Positions 5,810 through 5,893 of a DNA stretch of 5,893 nt are shown here, piece after piece (the first letter of the stretch is position 1; each line of letters begins with the position of its first letter). The notes under the pieces are model-generated. The model was not told the origin of the DNA, did not search any database, and worked only from the letters and a program-made list of their open reading frames with translations. The position numbers were made by a program, and so were the translations under genes. Location of the stretch: the NCBI GenBank assembly GCA_958349075.1, contig CATWBR010000291.1, positions 1 to 5,893 of the forward strand. Direction: 5' to 3'. Source of the stretch: an uncultured Clostridium sp. (GTDB lineage: Bacteria > Bacillota > Clostridia > Lachnospirales > Lachnospiraceae).

Positions 5810-5893
5810 CCAGGAAACACGTAGTGACAGCGACAAGAGTCCTCCCCACTTGAGAATAAGGAAACCAGCAGGCCGCAGGCCAGGGACCGGGCC
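5810..5893 (-). repeat. Right arm of the inverted repeat, start of a second element cut by the window end
   Basis: This is the reverse complement counterpart of 5513-5594. Its end, 5875-5891, is the same 17-mer as the outer arm of the large palindrome (5261-5277) with a single change (G to A at 5886). By analogy the sequence beyond 5893 probably continues into a second, oppositely oriented copy of the large palindrome. That part is outside the window and cannot be checked here. Confidence 0.65.

Noticed and set aside
5367..5824. Two overlapping + strand open frames (5367-5618 and 5549-5824) as small genes
   Set aside because: They lie across the palindrome and inverted repeat, lack convincing RBS sites, have odd composition and show no recognisable domain. 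Base pairing, not coding, explains the sequence.
5513..5893. CRISPR array, retron, group II intron or integron attC site
   Set aside because: There are no regularly spaced direct repeats, no reverse transcriptase or integrase gene, and no intron domain V-like hairpin. The inverted arrangement does not fit these systems.

Overview
This window looks like chromosomal DNA of a mid-GC Gram-positive anaerobe, most likely a Lachnospiraceae/Clostridium-type Firmicute. The basis is strong GGAGG-type ribosome binding sites, extended -10 promoters and the protein families present. The assignment is inference from style, not from a marker gene.

Layout, all genes on the + strand. Positions 1-197 are a leader with a good sigma-A-type promoter and RBS. 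Positions 198-1181 encode a peptidase family M19 (renal/membrane dipeptidase-like) zinc dipeptidase. Positions 1182-1437 are intergenic and unusually informative: a candidate Pho box (hexamers on an 11-bp period), an extended -10, and then a ~143-bp palindromic insert with 14-bp terminal inverted repeats and a 7-bp flanking direct repeat. The insert looks like a MITE that landed between promoter and RBS. Positions 1438-5241 form a tight three-gene operon: a Na+/phosphate cotransporter fused to a C-terminal PhoU-like domain, an OmpR/PhoB-type response regulator whose start overlaps the transporter stop, and a PhoR-like membrane sensor histidine kinase 25 nt downstream. Positions 5242-5893 hold no convincing gene. 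They contain a large nested palindrome starting just after the kinase stop, an imperfect inverted repeat pair of ~80 bp around a T-rich spacer, and a possible terminator. The right-hand element is cut by the window end.

How it fits together: the operon resembles a self-contained phosphate uptake and sensing module. The kinase and regulator would sense phosphate limitation and act on a Pho box in front of the transporter. The transporter's own PhoU-like domain could carry the signalling role that free PhoU plays with the Pst ABC system, which is not in this window. The dipeptidase has its own promoter and is probably unrelated. The least explained DNA is the two palindromic elements (1258-1414 and 5255-5893), which look like non-coding dispersed or structured-RNA elements.
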